Translations under genes and position numbers: made by a program
Part shown: positions 33,645-44,611 of the stretch, piece after piece
How positions within the stretch are numbered: the stretch's first letter is position 1
How the letters are laid out: each line of letters opens with the position of its first letter
Source of the DNA: Zygnema cylindricum
Taxonomy: Eukaryota; Streptophyta; Zygnematophyceae; Zygnematales; Zygnemataceae
DNA: 64,000 nucleotides
Direction: 5' to 3'
NCBI GenBank assembly: GCA_037447655.1
Contig: JBBHKE010000159.1
Location: forward strand, 524,041 to 588,040
Notes under the pieces: generated by a model
Database searches by the model: none
What the model saw: only the letters and a program-made list of their open reading frames with translations
Told to the model about the DNA's origin: nothing

Positions 33645-34468
33645 CAATACTGTACTCCGGCATCGTACCTTTTAAAAAAAAAAAAAAAAACAAATTAATA
33701 CACAAACTCAGAGCTCGAACTATACGGTAGGGTCCGTACACCGTACACTTTGTTCTATGGTTTTACCGCAGAGCAAAGGTTAAGCGGTTTTTTTCACATT
33801 TTTTTGTCTTTTTAAGCGGCGGTTTGCCGCGCTAGATGACTTCTTGTGCAATCTCAAAGGAGAAACCGACCGCTGACAGAATTTTGTATTTATCTGTACG
33901 TTTCTGATTGCTGTACTTTAGAGACTTCTCTGGCTTTTTGTCGTTTAAGAACGGAAACGAACAAGCGGGTGTGGTCGGAGATAGCGAGAGGGTGGACGTG
34001 GATACCGATTTCAAGTTTTAGATGATGGCTGGAAAACGGCGTATTACGGACATAACATTGACGGACATTACCTCGTGCGGTAGGCCTCGTTGATTGGCTG
34101 CGATTCAGCGGAATCTGCATCTTACAACAAATACGTCGCTGATCAACTGAATGGTCTGAACTACGTGCAGTCCGTACAATTGCAGAAAATGTTGGAGAAT
34201 TAAAATCCGTAAAATTCGGAATGGCGCGAGTACAAAAAAACCTGGCATGTGCCAAAAGGCTGTCGAGCGCACTGATTCGTCGACGCCTCCATTCGTTTAC
34301 CGCCATCCACGACCACGAGAAGTTTGTCCAATCTTATCGCTTTGTCTTTTTTAGGTCCGTATCTTGATTCCGCGTACGAACACCGGCAACATTTTACCTG
34401 TTCGGTGTTCGTACCATAGTTGAAAAATAGGCGTTTCTATTGTAGGCCTTTTGTCGGCGCCTTTATCG
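33645..34468. other. Gene-free, GTAC-rich DNA
   Basis: Several A-runs and GTAC motifs. Short ORFs show no recognisable protein. The end (34415-34468) belongs to the older repeat into which the MITE inserted, matched at 42360-42400. Confidence 0.45.
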
Positions 34469-34770
34469 TAAGGGTGTGTCCCATAGAGGTTTCATTCGTA
34501 GTATGCGCACGGTAAAAAACTTTGAAAAAGAATGCATATGCGCATTATTCAAAATTTCATATTTTTTAAAATGCGTTGACCAGCTTTGACTTATTATATA
34601 ATAAAAATACGAAAACTCAAAAAAAAAAATCAGAGTTAAAATACAATACGACATTTTAAACTATTAAAGTATTAATCGATATTTCTATGCTCCAAACTTT
34701 ACCAGTGTCGTCGGTGCCTCATCAGCAACCAGCGACCACACTTCCTGGTCGCTGAAACAGTGAACCAGAG

Positions 34771-35275
34771 GTCAGCGACTAGGCTGCCTCGTCGCTGGTC
34801 AGCAGTCAGCGACTAGGCTGCCTCGTCGCTGGTCAGCAGTCAGCGACTAGGCTGCCTCGTCGCTGGTCAGCAGTCAGCGACTAGGCTGCCTCGTCGCTGG
34901 TCAGCAGTCAGCGACTAGGCTGCCTCGTCGCTGGTCAGCAGTCAGCGACTAGGCTGCCTCGTCGCTGGTCAGCAGTCAGCGACTAGGCTGCCTCGTCGCT
35001 GGTCAGCAGTCAGCGACTAGGCTGCCTCGTCGCTGGTCAGCAGTCAGCGACTAGGCTGCCTCGTCGCTTGTCAGCAATCAGCGACTAGGCTGCCTCGTCG
35101 CTGGTCAGCAATCAGCGACTAGGCTGCCTCTTCGCTGGTCAGCAATCAGCGACTAGGCTGCCTCGTCGCTGGTCAGCAATCAGCGACTAGGCTGCCTCTT
35201 CGCTGGTCAGCAGTCAGCGACTAGGCTGCCTCTTCCCTGGTCAGCAATCTGCGACTAGTCTGCCTCGTCGCTAGT
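34771..35275. repeat. 34-bp tandem array with a hairpin in each unit (in the hAT)
   Basis: About 15 head-to-tail units of 34 bp. Each contains CAGCGAC, an 11-bp loop and GTCGCTG, a 7-bp inverted repeat. Central units are identical; divergence rises toward the right end. The array lies between the transposase stop and the left terminal repeat of the hAT. Confidence 0.95.
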
Positions 35276-35506
35276 TCAGCATTACATCATGGTTCCATTA
35301 CAACATGCTCACATATAATATTTTAAAATCGACAATTGAAGCAAAAAATGGCCATGTTACAAGATTTTAACATTGAAAAAAGAAAAAAATATAATTGAAG
35401 CAAAAATAACCGTTTTTGTATTCATGTGAGTGAAATGGCATAGTTTACACATAAAAACTTGGTCAAGTCATTAACGACCGTGAATGGAGCTACAACATTA
35501 ACCTCT

Positions 35507-37501
35507 CTACTCTAAATCTAACTCATCCATATTTTGGTCTGACTCCTCTTCAACTACACCCCCTTCCTCTCCCTCTACCCCCCCTTCCTCTTCCTCCCAT
35601 GCTATCATAGCCTCCTCATAGCTAACATCCCTGGTTTGGTGTGCTAACCTCAGATTGCTAAATACCCAAACCAGGTCATTGGCCCTCTTAGCCGTCAGTC
35701 TGTTCCGTTTTTTAGAGTGAATATGGTCATAGGTTGACCAATTCCTCTCACATGAGCTGGCAACCGAGCATTGGGCAAGGACCCTAGTTGCTACCCTCTG
35801 CAAGATAGGCGTGACAGCCCCAAACCGCTGCCACCACTTCCACCCTGGCATCATCTTAGCACAAGCTAATGTTACCTCCCTCCCAAATACACCCTCAAAA
35901 CCCCTATACTTAGTTAACTCAATGTAGGCCGCAGTCTGGTCTGCCACACGCGGTAACATCCTCTGAAGGATAGTGTGGAAGCCTTCCATGACGATTACAT
36001 CGGTCTCTTGCCCATATTCAGAACTTTGGTACTCAGGATCAAGTACGAAGTCGGCTGCATGTATGGGGCTATATGCCATCCCCCATCTAGCCAACCAAGA
36101 TTCTTTTAACTCCTCCAAAACGTGCACTCCTTCGGAGTTTCCTTCTCCTCCATTGGTCGATATATTATTTAAGTATTGACCAATCATGTGAAAACCATAA
36201 TATACCTTCCCCACATTTGGGGCCCCTTTGTCACACTCCCTCATCAATCGTACCACAGGCTCTGAAACTGTCACAGCTTCTTTCACTCTTATCCAAAATC
36301 CCGCGCTCAAAATGTGGCCTTTGATCTTAGTCCCCTCAACCTTGTATGCAGGCTTAACCATCCACTGCCTATAGTCATCATCAAACATTAAACGCTCGAG
36401 GCTATCCTTCACCTCTAAAAACCTTTGGAGCATGATAAAGTTTGTCGCGAACCGAGTCTCTCCAGGTTTCAAAAGTCGGAGTGTCGAGATTTTGTTAAAG
36501 ATGGATACACTCATATTGTGGTTTGTGATAAATCTCAACACCTCCTTTGCCTCTTTGACGGGTGTCGAGATAAAAGACAACTTACCCCAATCCTCCAACA
36601 ACAGGTCCAAAATATGGGCAGAACATGGCGTCCATGTCAGAGAAGGGTACTTGCTCATGAGCAAAGAGGCTGCCGCTTTGTTAACAGGAGCAGAATCTGT
36701 CACAATTTGGACCACATGCTCCACCCCTACCGCAAGAACTCCTTTCTCCAACACCTTACGAACATATTCGTCATCTTTACATTGCCCACTAGTGTTTTCC
36801 GCCATAAGAAACATATCCCCCTTTGGGGTGACAGCTAGAATGTTCAGGAGAGGCGTTTGGTCAACAGCTGTCCAACCATCTGATGTGACAGTGGCACCAG
36901 TGACTTTCATAGTCTCCATGTAACTCTGCAAATCGTTAGTTATCGTCGCCTTAGTCACAGTCAATAGACGAGTTCTCATGGCATCTCGGTGGGGTAACTT
37001 ATAACACTCCCCTATCTCCCCGGTCAGCTTCACTGCAGCCTTGAAATAGTGGTCTTTTAATAAACTAAATGGCAAGCCATTGGCAAAGAATGCCTTGGCC
37101 CATGCTTCATCTACCTCCTTCATATTTTGCTTATTGAAAGCATCTCGGATTTTCGTCTGCACCCCTTTCACCTTGTTGCTCTGGCTAGACTCGACAAGAT
37201 GGCTAGACGCGATAGCACTTCCAGTAAGTCTCTCGAGAACGGATATTGTACGCTTTTGAGAGTCTTGAGAAGCCTTGTCTATTTCCATTACACTTAACTC
37301 TGCTTTCACATCATCCGGACATAATTTGCATGGCCTGATTCTTGCATTCTTCACGTTTCCTAAAAGGTGGTTCCTAATCCTGGTGGCTTGTGCATTATAC
37401 TGTAATTTGCAGTACACACAAATGCACAATTTATTGTCCCCAAGTATACCACCAGTTGGAGCTACAACATGCTCCCACTCTGTTCCTCGAATCCTTGGCA
37501 T
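35507..37501 (-). CDS. hAT family transposase (BED finger, DUF659, dimerisation domain)
   Basis: 664 residues, uninterrupted. A BED-like zinc finger lies near the N-terminus (C28, C31, H45 with a further Cys/His nearby). The DUF659 part of the RNase H-like fold begins near residue 200: TSDGW with Asp208 and VTDSA with Asp269 fit the first two catalytic acids, followed by PCSAHILDLLLED. The hAT C-terminal dimerisation motif CSVASSCERNWS (Glu585) and KKRNRLTAKRANDLVW is complete. The tail is a run of acidic residues. It would bind the terminal and subterminal repeats in the nucleus and cut and paste the element. ATG at 37501 gives the full BED finger and is followed by no in-frame rival, so I accept it. 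Confidence 0.95.
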   Translation of the reverse strand: MPRIRGTEWEHVVAPTGGILGDNKLCICVYCKLQYNAQATRIRNHLLGNVKNARIRPCKLCPDDVKAELSVMEIDKASQDSQKRTISVLERLTGSAIASSHLVESSQSNKVKGVQTKIRDAFNKQNMKEVDEAWAKAFFANGLPFSLLKDHYFKAAVKLTGEIGECYKLPHRDAMRTRLLTVTKATITNDLQSYMETMKVTGATVTSDGWTAVDQTPLLNILAVTPKGDMFLMAENTSGQCKDDEYVRKVLEKGVLAVGVEHVVQIVTDSAPVNKAAASLLMSKYPSLTWTPCSAHILDLLLEDWGKLSFISTPVKEAKEVLRFITNHNMSVSIFNKISTLRLLKPGETRFATNFIMLQRFLEVKDSLERLMFDDDYRQWMVKPAYKVEGTKIKGHILSAGFWIRVKEAVTVSEPVVRLMRECDKGAPNVGKVYYGFHMIGQYLNNISTNGGEGNSEGVHVLEELKESWLARWGMAYSPIHAADFVLDPEYQSSEYGQETDVIVMEGFHTILQRMLPRVADQTAAYIELTKYRGFEGVFGREVTLACAKMMPGWKWWQRFGAVTPILQRVATRVLAQCSVASSCERNWSTYDHIHSKKRNRLTAKRANDLVWVFSNLRLAHQTRDVSYEEAMIAWEEEEGGVEGEEGGVVEEESDQNMDELDLE

Positions 37502-38630
37502 GGCTGCGTTTACGAAAGTTCGCGGAGGCTAAAGAGAGATTTCAATGGCGGCTCTAGTGAGGCTTCAAATGCGGCTACAATGGTGGCTTCGTGTCTTCTT
37601 GGAAGAAAGGTCAAGAAGTCGAAAAAAATGGAAATGAAGTGACATCGTTTTTTTTTTTTTTTTTTTAATTACGTACAATTCGCTTTTCCGTACAATTTAG
37701 ACCCGTACTTTCTGTACGTCCGTACAAGTACAATCCGTACAACCTGTCCGTACACGAATACTATACGAAATTTACGAAAAGTTCAAAAAACCCTAAAAAG
37801 AATGCATAATCGTAAAAATTTTAAAATTTTAACGAATGAAACCTCTATGGTGTGTCCCCATGTACTTGTAACTTAGCGAAATTACTTTGTATTTTAGCGC
37901 GGATCCGCCGGACCCGGTGTTCAAGTGTCCCTATGTCTGTAAGGACGAAATCGTAACTTACGCTTGTGACGATTGTATACGTCAACAGTACCTGTGACGG
38001 TTGTCAACGTCTACAATCTGTGGTCGCACGTTGTTTTTTGTACCTGCGTGTGACGTCGCATGTCTTACCGTGACATTGTAGACGTAGCGCCTTCCAGCCT
38101 GTGCAATTTCACGGTCGAAGAAGATGCGCTTTGTCTTCGCGTCGCCTGTCCGCTCGACGTGAAATGGCATCGGAATTTGAAGACCCCTGCAAAAAAAGAA
38201 ATCCGTACTAGACGAAAACGGACAAATCCAAACAAATTGTGTACTTGTCTTTGTCGTATTAGAACGCAAACGGACAAAACATAGCGAACTATGTACTTTT
38301 CTTTGTCCTTGGAAATCGTAGGATTTTTGTCGAAATTTACGGCACGTGTGAAATTATGTTCCTATTTGTCAATCGAAAAAACCTAATTTTAAATCACATC
38401 GCGCATGTGTTTTAAAGATAAGGTTGAAGATGACGTTTTTTGTCGTCGAAGTGGGTCGAGAAGCACAAGACGACAACTTTTCGTACATCCTAAGTTCAGG
38501 GATGACGCAAATTGTACTCTACAAATTTGCGATTCCTTCGTACGGTTGCAACTTAGGCAGTACGGCGCTAAGTTTTACAGCAAAACGACAGGAAAAAACC
38601 CTTACTTATGCACATGGGGACATACCCTAA

Positions 38631-38998
38631 GTTGTGTTATGGGCTTTTCGTGTGATCTTCTTAGATCGCTACTTTGATCAGAGATCGTCCGATCGTCCAA
38701 ATCTGACGGTTTAATTAAAAAATACCTCAAAACTCGCAAAAAAATATTTTTTTGTCCGAATGTTTTTCAAAATTTAGACATGACGTTTAATTCTCTATCG
38801 ATCGATGTGCAACTCAACCCTGTTACTATTTTTTTTCATTTTGCGACCAATACAATATGGGTCTTAAGGCCATATTGTATAATTTGCGTCATAGTTGTTC
38901 ACGGCGTTTAGTGCGAACGATTTAATCGTAATTGTTCACGGCGTTTAGTGCGAACGATTTAATCGTAACGAATTATACGTAACAAACGCAATGACCCT
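38631..38998. repeat. Copy 1 of a 370-bp dispersed repeat, with internal 37-bp duplication
   Basis: Nearly identical to 42613-42985. Both contain the hairpin TACAATATGG...CCATATTGTA and a 37-bp unit (TTGTTCACGGCGTTTAGTGC...) repeated twice. The left part of this copy was moved away by the MITE insertion and lies at 34415-34468. Confidence 0.85.
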
Positions 38999-41158
38999 TT
39001 TCTGAATTTTTAGTCGTAATTATTGCCATTTCTTTGTTTATATGTAATAAAAACATAGTATATATAATATTATAAAGTTGGGGATCCTTAAGATTCATAA
39101 CGATTCTTATATTGACCATGATGAGACATCTATTTATATTGTCTGCAATATCTTTTTTTTCTCTCCTTTCTTTCTTTCCGTTTTTTTTGTTCCCCTTCTT
39201 TTTTCTGCTTTTGTTTTCTGCAATTTATTTATTTATTTTTTTTCTCTTTTTGTCACTGTGCCTTAATTTTGCGTGATATTGTAATGATAGTATCAGGTAA
39301 AATCCATTCACATGGAAAATATTCATTTTTTTTTTATTCACATGGACAAAAAATCATTTTTTTTTATTCACATTCAGAAAACATATATATTTATTTATAT
39401 TTTTTAATTCAGATGGACAAAAAACACAATTTTATTTTTGTCACAACGACAAAATACATTTTCTTTATTATTATTTCGATACTAATTTTTGTTCTGTTCT
39501 TTGTTTGTTTATTTTGCTGTCTTCTACTTTTATTTCGACTTTTATTTTGAGAGTTGTTCCTATTTTCATATTTTTTAACCTGCCTGGTGGAGGAAAAAAA
39601 AAAACTACAATATGTTTAGTAAATGATTTGATATTATTCCAAAGTTAACCAAATGACTTTAGTTGTTTGTGAACCGTTTTAACAAATTAAAGTTATTACC
39701 ATTTTTTTACAGGAAAAAATAATAACATTTTCAACACTGTTTGTGGTTCGGCGGAAAAGGGCAATTGCCATTAAATTAATGGTATCCACACTAATAGTGT
39801 TTCCCGAAAAACAGCTATTAACAAAGAGAAATAATTGCATGACTGTTTATTGTTAATCGTTAATAATTATCGTTAAAAACTGTATTCAAGGTATAAACTC
39901 GTGTTATTGTGAACTAAAAAAGTTATTAGCATATAGAGAAAAAATATTTGGTATTTTTAAAATTATTTTGTGATTAGAAAGGCAAAAAATTGAGATGGAA
40001 TTAGTGGTATTAACTCTAAAAAAAAAGACAAAAAAAAGACGAGGAAAGACACAAAATAAAAGAGACATGAATACGCTTTATCTTCAAAAAAAAAAAAAAA
40101 CAACCACATCCAGTCATTTCAACACAATATGACAAAAGAAAGATTCTTGATCGACTCAAGAGAAAAAAAAACAATTAAACTGAAGAATAAATACAAACAA
40201 ACAAAACAAAAATAAGTTATTCGGTTAAGATTTCTTGACAAAATTTTAAATTCAACAAGGAGAAGAGCCATTTTTTATTTCCTTTCCATTTCCTTCCCTT
40301 TATATGCAGTAAATATGTCATCTGGTTCTTTACAATTTATTGTCAATTTATCAAACCCAACAATTTCCCTCTTTTAAATCCTTTTTATTTTCATATTCTT
40401 ATATCTCAACAAGGGACTGATTCAGCAAACAAACACAATTATGAGATATGTACAAAATCCTAATATGAAACAATATAATAATTACAATACACCGCGACTT
40501 CCGCGATGGAAAACCCTAATTATCAAAATCTCAGTAAATTCTTTTTTCCCCTTTCACTTTTTTGGTATATTTTTAACAACAAGACAAAAGCTTATCTTTT
40601 AGTGATACCCTTAAGCTTTCTTAACATATATGTTCCATCAGTAATGACTAATTAGTGAATAGGAAGACGAAAAAGTTTGTAACACGAAAACCTCCAATTT
40701 CATTGAATTCAAAATATTCGATTAGAAGAACGGAAAAAGTGAGTGACAAAAGTGAAAGAATGAGAAGAAACAAATGGAACTGAACAACAACAGAAAAAAA
40801 GGTCAAAAAAATGAAGCTTATTGTAGAGTTTGATATCATTTGCCTTATCCAAACTAAAACATAAAGCAATAAACTTAAAACCTTCAAACAAAAATTTATG
40901 CAAATTTTTTCAAAGTATTTTTAAACTCAGGAGGCTCAATGCAATATTCATCTAAGATCTCACTAATAAACTTGACCACAAAGTTGCCCTAAAACTTACT
41001 TACCACTAACAAATTCACCAAAAGTTGTCAAACTTGTCTATGAAACTAAGGAAATCATCAGAATTTTGCCTTGCAACTTCAAAAGGATGTGTGAAAACTA
41101 TCCAAAACAAATCAAATCAAATCAATTTATTACGAAGTCAACAACATGTCAAACCTTG
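38999..41158. other. AT-rich gene-free DNA
   Basis: Long T-runs and A-runs. Around 39300-39440 there are three or four loose repeats of a TTTTTATTCACATGGACAAAA motif. No ORF is convincing; 41000-41158 is the 3' flank of the acidic protein gene. Confidence 0.5.
41126..41131 (-). terminator. Possible poly(A) signal of the acidic protein gene
   Basis: AATAAA on the minus strand, 28 bp past the stop codon. The spacing is short, so this is only a candidate. Confidence 0.3.
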
Positions 41159-41788
41159 TCAATCATCGTCACTGTCATCATTATCATTCTCATCAAATTG
41201 GTATTGGACTTGTTGCGCTGCCTTCCTCCTCGTTCTCGATGGCAATATATTTTTAGGATCCAACGTATCGTAGTTATCTTCCACCATTTGTACTTCTCCA
41301 TCATCATCATCTCCAACATCATCATCATCACTATCATCTCCACTCCTTTTTTTCTTTCCTTTAGACACCACTTTTGTCTCTTTCACTTTTTCTTTTCCCT
41401 TCCTCTTCTTTTCCAGTTCGCTCTTCTCTTGTTGTTTTTTCCTCTTCAAGCTTGCTTCTTCCTCATCCTCCTCACTCTCCAAATCATCAACCTCTTCCTC
41501 TTCTTCCACTGAATTGTCATCTTCTCCATCTTCATCGTCGTCTTCGTCGTATGTTTCCACTTTTTTTTTTTTCGCAGGATTCGGTTTACTAACAGCTTTT
41601 TGAAAAACTGTTTTCTCTTTCACTTTCTCTTTTCCTTTTGCTGACGTCAAAGCACTGGACCCTGACTTCTTTACAGGATTGCTAGATTTTTTGTCGGATC
41701 TGCTACCTCCTCCAAGAGAGGGAGCCTCACCTTTCCTCTTAGAGGCAGCAAGAGCCTCCAGCTTCCTTTTCCTTTCCTCTGCTGACAT
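41159..41788 (-). CDS. Small acidic/basic nuclear protein with a CHZ-like motif
   Basis: 209 residues. The N-terminus is basic (AEERKRKLEALAASKRKG). Alternating Lys-rich and Asp/Glu-rich blocks follow, with acidic runs at about 82-112 and 150-170. Near the C-terminus YDTLDPKNILPSRTRRKAAQ resembles the CHZ motif of H2A.Z-H2B histone chaperones (D-SNI--RRTRGK--Y), and the end is again acidic. It should be nuclear and disordered. A histone chaperone role is an inference from this short motif and the charge pattern; a generic acidic nuclear protein is the alternative. The start is the first ATG after a 200-bp pyrimidine-rich leader (in sense), as at the Ser-rich gene. Confidence 0.6.
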   Translation of the reverse strand: MSAEERKRKLEALAASKRKGEAPSLGGGSRSDKKSSNPVKKSGSSALTSAKGKEKVKEKTVFQKAVSKPNPAKKKKVETYDEDDDEDGEDDNSVEEEEEVDDLESEEDEEEASLKRKKQQEKSELEKKRKGKEKVKETKVVSKGKKKRSGDDSDDDDVGDDDDGEVQMVEDNYDTLDPKNILPSRTRRKAAQQVQYQFDENDNDDSDDD

Positions 41789-42354
41789 CTTAAAAGGTCA
41801 GAAAGAGAGATAGAGTGAGAGAGAGAGAGAGAGGCAGAGGGAGACAGAGAGAAAGAAATGGAGAGAGGAAGGAAGAAAAAGAGGAGAAAAAACAGGAATG
41901 AGAGAGATGAAGAGAAATGGAGGGAGAAAAAAGGAGAGAAGAGGAAAGAGGTAGGGAAAGAAAAAGAAAGGAAGAGAAATAGAAAGAGAAAAAAAGATGG
42001 AAGAAGAGGGAAGGGAATGAGAGAGAGAGAGAGAAAATAGGTGTAGAAAAGAGAGAGTAGCCGAATAAAACAAGATAAGACTCACCGAACAGCAGAAACA
42101 AGTTTACGACCCTTAGCCCTAAAACCGGATTATTTATTTTTCGTGTTTTCCAAAGATTTTCTACCATCGCAGCTTTTGTTAATTTGACAGCCAGCTTCAG
42201 TAATTTTCGATGTACGGACGATACTGCGCATCCTGTGATAGGGTTTCCAGCTTCCCACACGCGTGAAAATTTACTGTAAAATTTACAGTATCCGTACAGT
42301 ACTGTGTACGAAAGTGGTACACCTACTCCCGCGTTATGCCGTGTGCCACTTTAA
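41789..42354 (-). promoter_or_regulatory. CT-rich leader and putative promoter region of the acidic protein gene
   Basis: In the gene's sense 41795-42050 is almost all pyrimidine. On the other strand it is GAGA/GGAAGA. This resembles the leader of the gene at 12779 and the first intron of both CAMTA genes. No TATA box could be assigned with confidence. Confidence 0.4.
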
Positions 42355-43448
42355 ATCATAGTTCAAAAGTAGGCGTTTTTATGGTAGGCCTTTGGTAGGC
42401 GCACAAAACTTGGCACAAAACTCGCGCAGAGTAGGCATACTCTATGAGTGTGCTTTGTGCACGCTCTTGTACGAACGTAAGAATCTGACGTATCATCATA
42501 GTACAGCGCACGCCGCCGGACGATTTATTTTAGCGAACTAACACGGCGTAGGATGACATTCCGCGGGAAAAAAAACCCGGAAAAAAATAAAAACCGCGGA
42601 CGTAAGTCCTATCGTAAGTTGTGTTTTGGGCTTTTCATGTGATCTTCTTAGATCGCTACTTTGATCAGAGATCGTCCGATCGTCCAAATCTGACGGTTTA
42701 AAAAAAATACCTCAAAACTCGCAAAAAAATATTTTTTTGTCCGAATGTTTTTCAAAATTTAGACATGACGTTTAATTCTCTATCGATCGATGTGCAACTC
42801 AACCCTGTTACTATTTTTTTTCATTTTGCGACCAATACAATATGGGTCTTAAGGCCATATTGTATAATTTGCGTCATAGTTGTTCACGGCGTTTAGTGCG
42901 AACGATTTAATCGTAATTGTTCACGGCGTTTAGTGCGAACGATTTAATCGTAACGAATTATACGTAACAAACGCAATGAACCTTTTGAAAAAATAGTAAA
43001 AATAGTTAATGAATTTTCGTCCGTACTATTTCGTACATGTAAACAAAAATAAATTTTACATATCCCACAGTTTGTACATTTTTCGTACAGTTCCCGTCTT
43101 TTTTCGTCATAGTCCGTACAATGTTGGTAATTCCGTACGTTTCCCGTTAAATTTCTGTTCACTTTACCGGACAGAAAGTACTACGAAGTGCAACGTATCT
43201 TTCAGTCAAATTCCGTACTTTTTGGGTACAAAATCGTAAGTTACTGTATGTACCGTATAGTTTCCGTAAATTATCTGTTCAGTTTACCGGACAGAAAGTA
43301 CATCGCGGTTTTTTCCGATTTATTCAAAAGTCACGAATTATACGTTTTAATCGGAAAAAAGGAAAAAATCGCGCGATTTAAACAACTATGATTTGCGTAC
43401 AATAGGCATATTGTATGGCCGTACTTTCACCTACTTTTGAACTATGAT
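42355..43448. mobile_element. Non-autonomous element with CATAGTTCAAAAGTAGG ends
   Basis: The left end AATCATAGTTCAAAAGTAGG is matched in reverse complement at 43429-43448. The interior holds copy 2 of the 370-bp repeat (42613-42985) and a GTAC-rich part (43010-43390) related to 5990-6260. It also carries the undisturbed sequence (ATCGTAAGTTGTGTT, 42613-42627) corresponding to the target site of the MITE at 34472. Target duplication not evident. Confidence 0.65.
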
Positions 43449-43557
43449 TCGTACGCACAGATTGGGTGAGGTCCTTAGTACGGTACTGTACCTCTTGTCC
43501 TCCTTCATACCGTACATGCTTTGGTTGTACTTTAATACCTGGCGGCGAGTCGGACTG

Positions 43558-44611
43558 ATAGCCTGTTCCCACCAGAGCATTTGTAACTTTTTGCCCGTTC
43601 CGATGATTTTCAGGGAACTCATCGGAAAACGGGTCTTGTTCACACCAAAATTTTGGCACATAACTCCAATTGAAGGTGTCTTGTGACACGTCACCCGCTT
43701 TGACGTCATCAAACAAACGCGCGAAAACAAACCTGCAAATTTTCAAATTTACTATGTTCGAAGGACGACGACGGTGGTTCAAAGTCCTGCAGATTTTTAG
43801 CGCGAAAACAACGAAATAGTCGTTTGAATGTTGTTTTTGCTACGTCAGTTTTTCGGGTTAACATTGCCTGTTTCGGCGAAATACGCCACACCGCCAATCG
43901 CTATTAGCGTAGAAGTTTCTTCAGCGTATATGAATAATTACCGTGGTTTACGCTAATTAAGAATTATAAAATTTTGAAAAAAACATGCATTCTAATTGTT
44001 TAATGATTATATTTTGGGTCTTTGAAAAAAATAAATGCCGGTCGCAAACATGCTTATACTAATATAGGTATTCGTACAAAATCTGACAAATCGTACACAA
44101 ATTGTACGTTCACACAGTTGAAACGTGGTTGTGGACGAATATGTGCGAACGTGATATTTCACAGCCCGATTATATCCTCTTTTTAGAGCGCACATTCTCA
44201 TGCGTCCGCGGATACTAAAACTCAATAATTATACTTTTTCACTTAAAAAGGTACAATTTTGTACGGTCTGACACTGTCCTTACACCACACTAGTTAAACG
44301 ATGACGTACTTCCGTTTTGTACGGTACCAAAAAAATAACCCTAAATAGAGTAAAGAAAAAAATAGAATGAACTACGCTAATGGAGAATAAAAAAAAAAAG
44401 CGGGACGGAAATAGCGTACACTACGCTAATAGCGATTAGCGGTGTACTGTACATTAACCCGACTTCAATATCCCCCAATATTTTGAGGAAGTTAGTTTGT
44501 ACGATTTTCGGAAAATTTCCGAAAACAAAAAGTCGGCGCACGGAAATCCGTACATTATTCGAACGCCCGTCTGTTGCGGAAGTGAATTTTCTTCCGGTGG
44601 GAACAGGCTAT
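43558..44611. mobile_element. Non-autonomous element with ATAGCCTGTTCCCACC ends
   Basis: The 16-bp left end at 43558-43573 is perfectly reverse-complemented at 44596-44611. No transposase. Another element (43888-44445) is nested inside. Target duplication not recognised. Fragments with the GTGGGAACAGG end occur at 45628 and, diverged, at 52270. Confidence 0.65.
43888..44445. mobile_element. Nested MITE with ATCGCTATTAGCGTAG ends
   Basis: The ends ACACCGCCAATCGCTATTA... at 43888 and the reverse complement ending at 44445 match over 25 bp with one mismatch. Size 558 bp. Related to the 201-bp element at 7689 by its AATCGNTATTAGC core. Confidence 0.7.

Larger units (their letters stand above)
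34482..37849 (-). mobile_element. Complete autonomous hAT transposon
   Basis: The terminal inverted repeats CATAGAGGTTTCATTCGT (34482) and ACGAATGAAACCTCTATG (ending 37849) are perfect over 18 bp. The 8-bp flanks are identical: GTGTGTCC at 34474-34481 and again at 37850-37857. Length is 3368 bp with one intact transposase gene on the minus strand and a 34-bp repeat array near the left end. Perfect ends, perfect duplication and open frame point to recent transposition. Confidence 0.95.
34472..38627. mobile_element. Harbinger-like MITE split by a hAT insertion
   Basis: If the hAT and one copy of its 8-bp duplication are removed, the ends read TAA|GGGTGTGTCCCCATGT and ACATGGGGACATACCC|TAA, a Harbinger-type TIR with TAA duplication (34469-34471 and 38628-38630). 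The element is then about 780 bp, the same size as the related one at 50365-51149 (785 bp), with which it shares its interior. It has no transposase of its own. Confidence 0.88.

Noticed and set aside
34771-35275. Regular 34-bp repeats resembling a CRISPR array
   Set aside because: Units are directly contiguous without variable spacers, the host is a eukaryote, and the array lies inside a hAT element.
39269-39550. 93-residue Phe/Ile/Tyr-rich ORF
   Set aside because: Encoded by T-rich low-complexity DNA with loose repeats; no domain.
43378-43782. 134-residue minus-strand ORF
   Set aside because: It spans the border of the element beginning at 43558 and resembles no protein I know; part is a transposon end.
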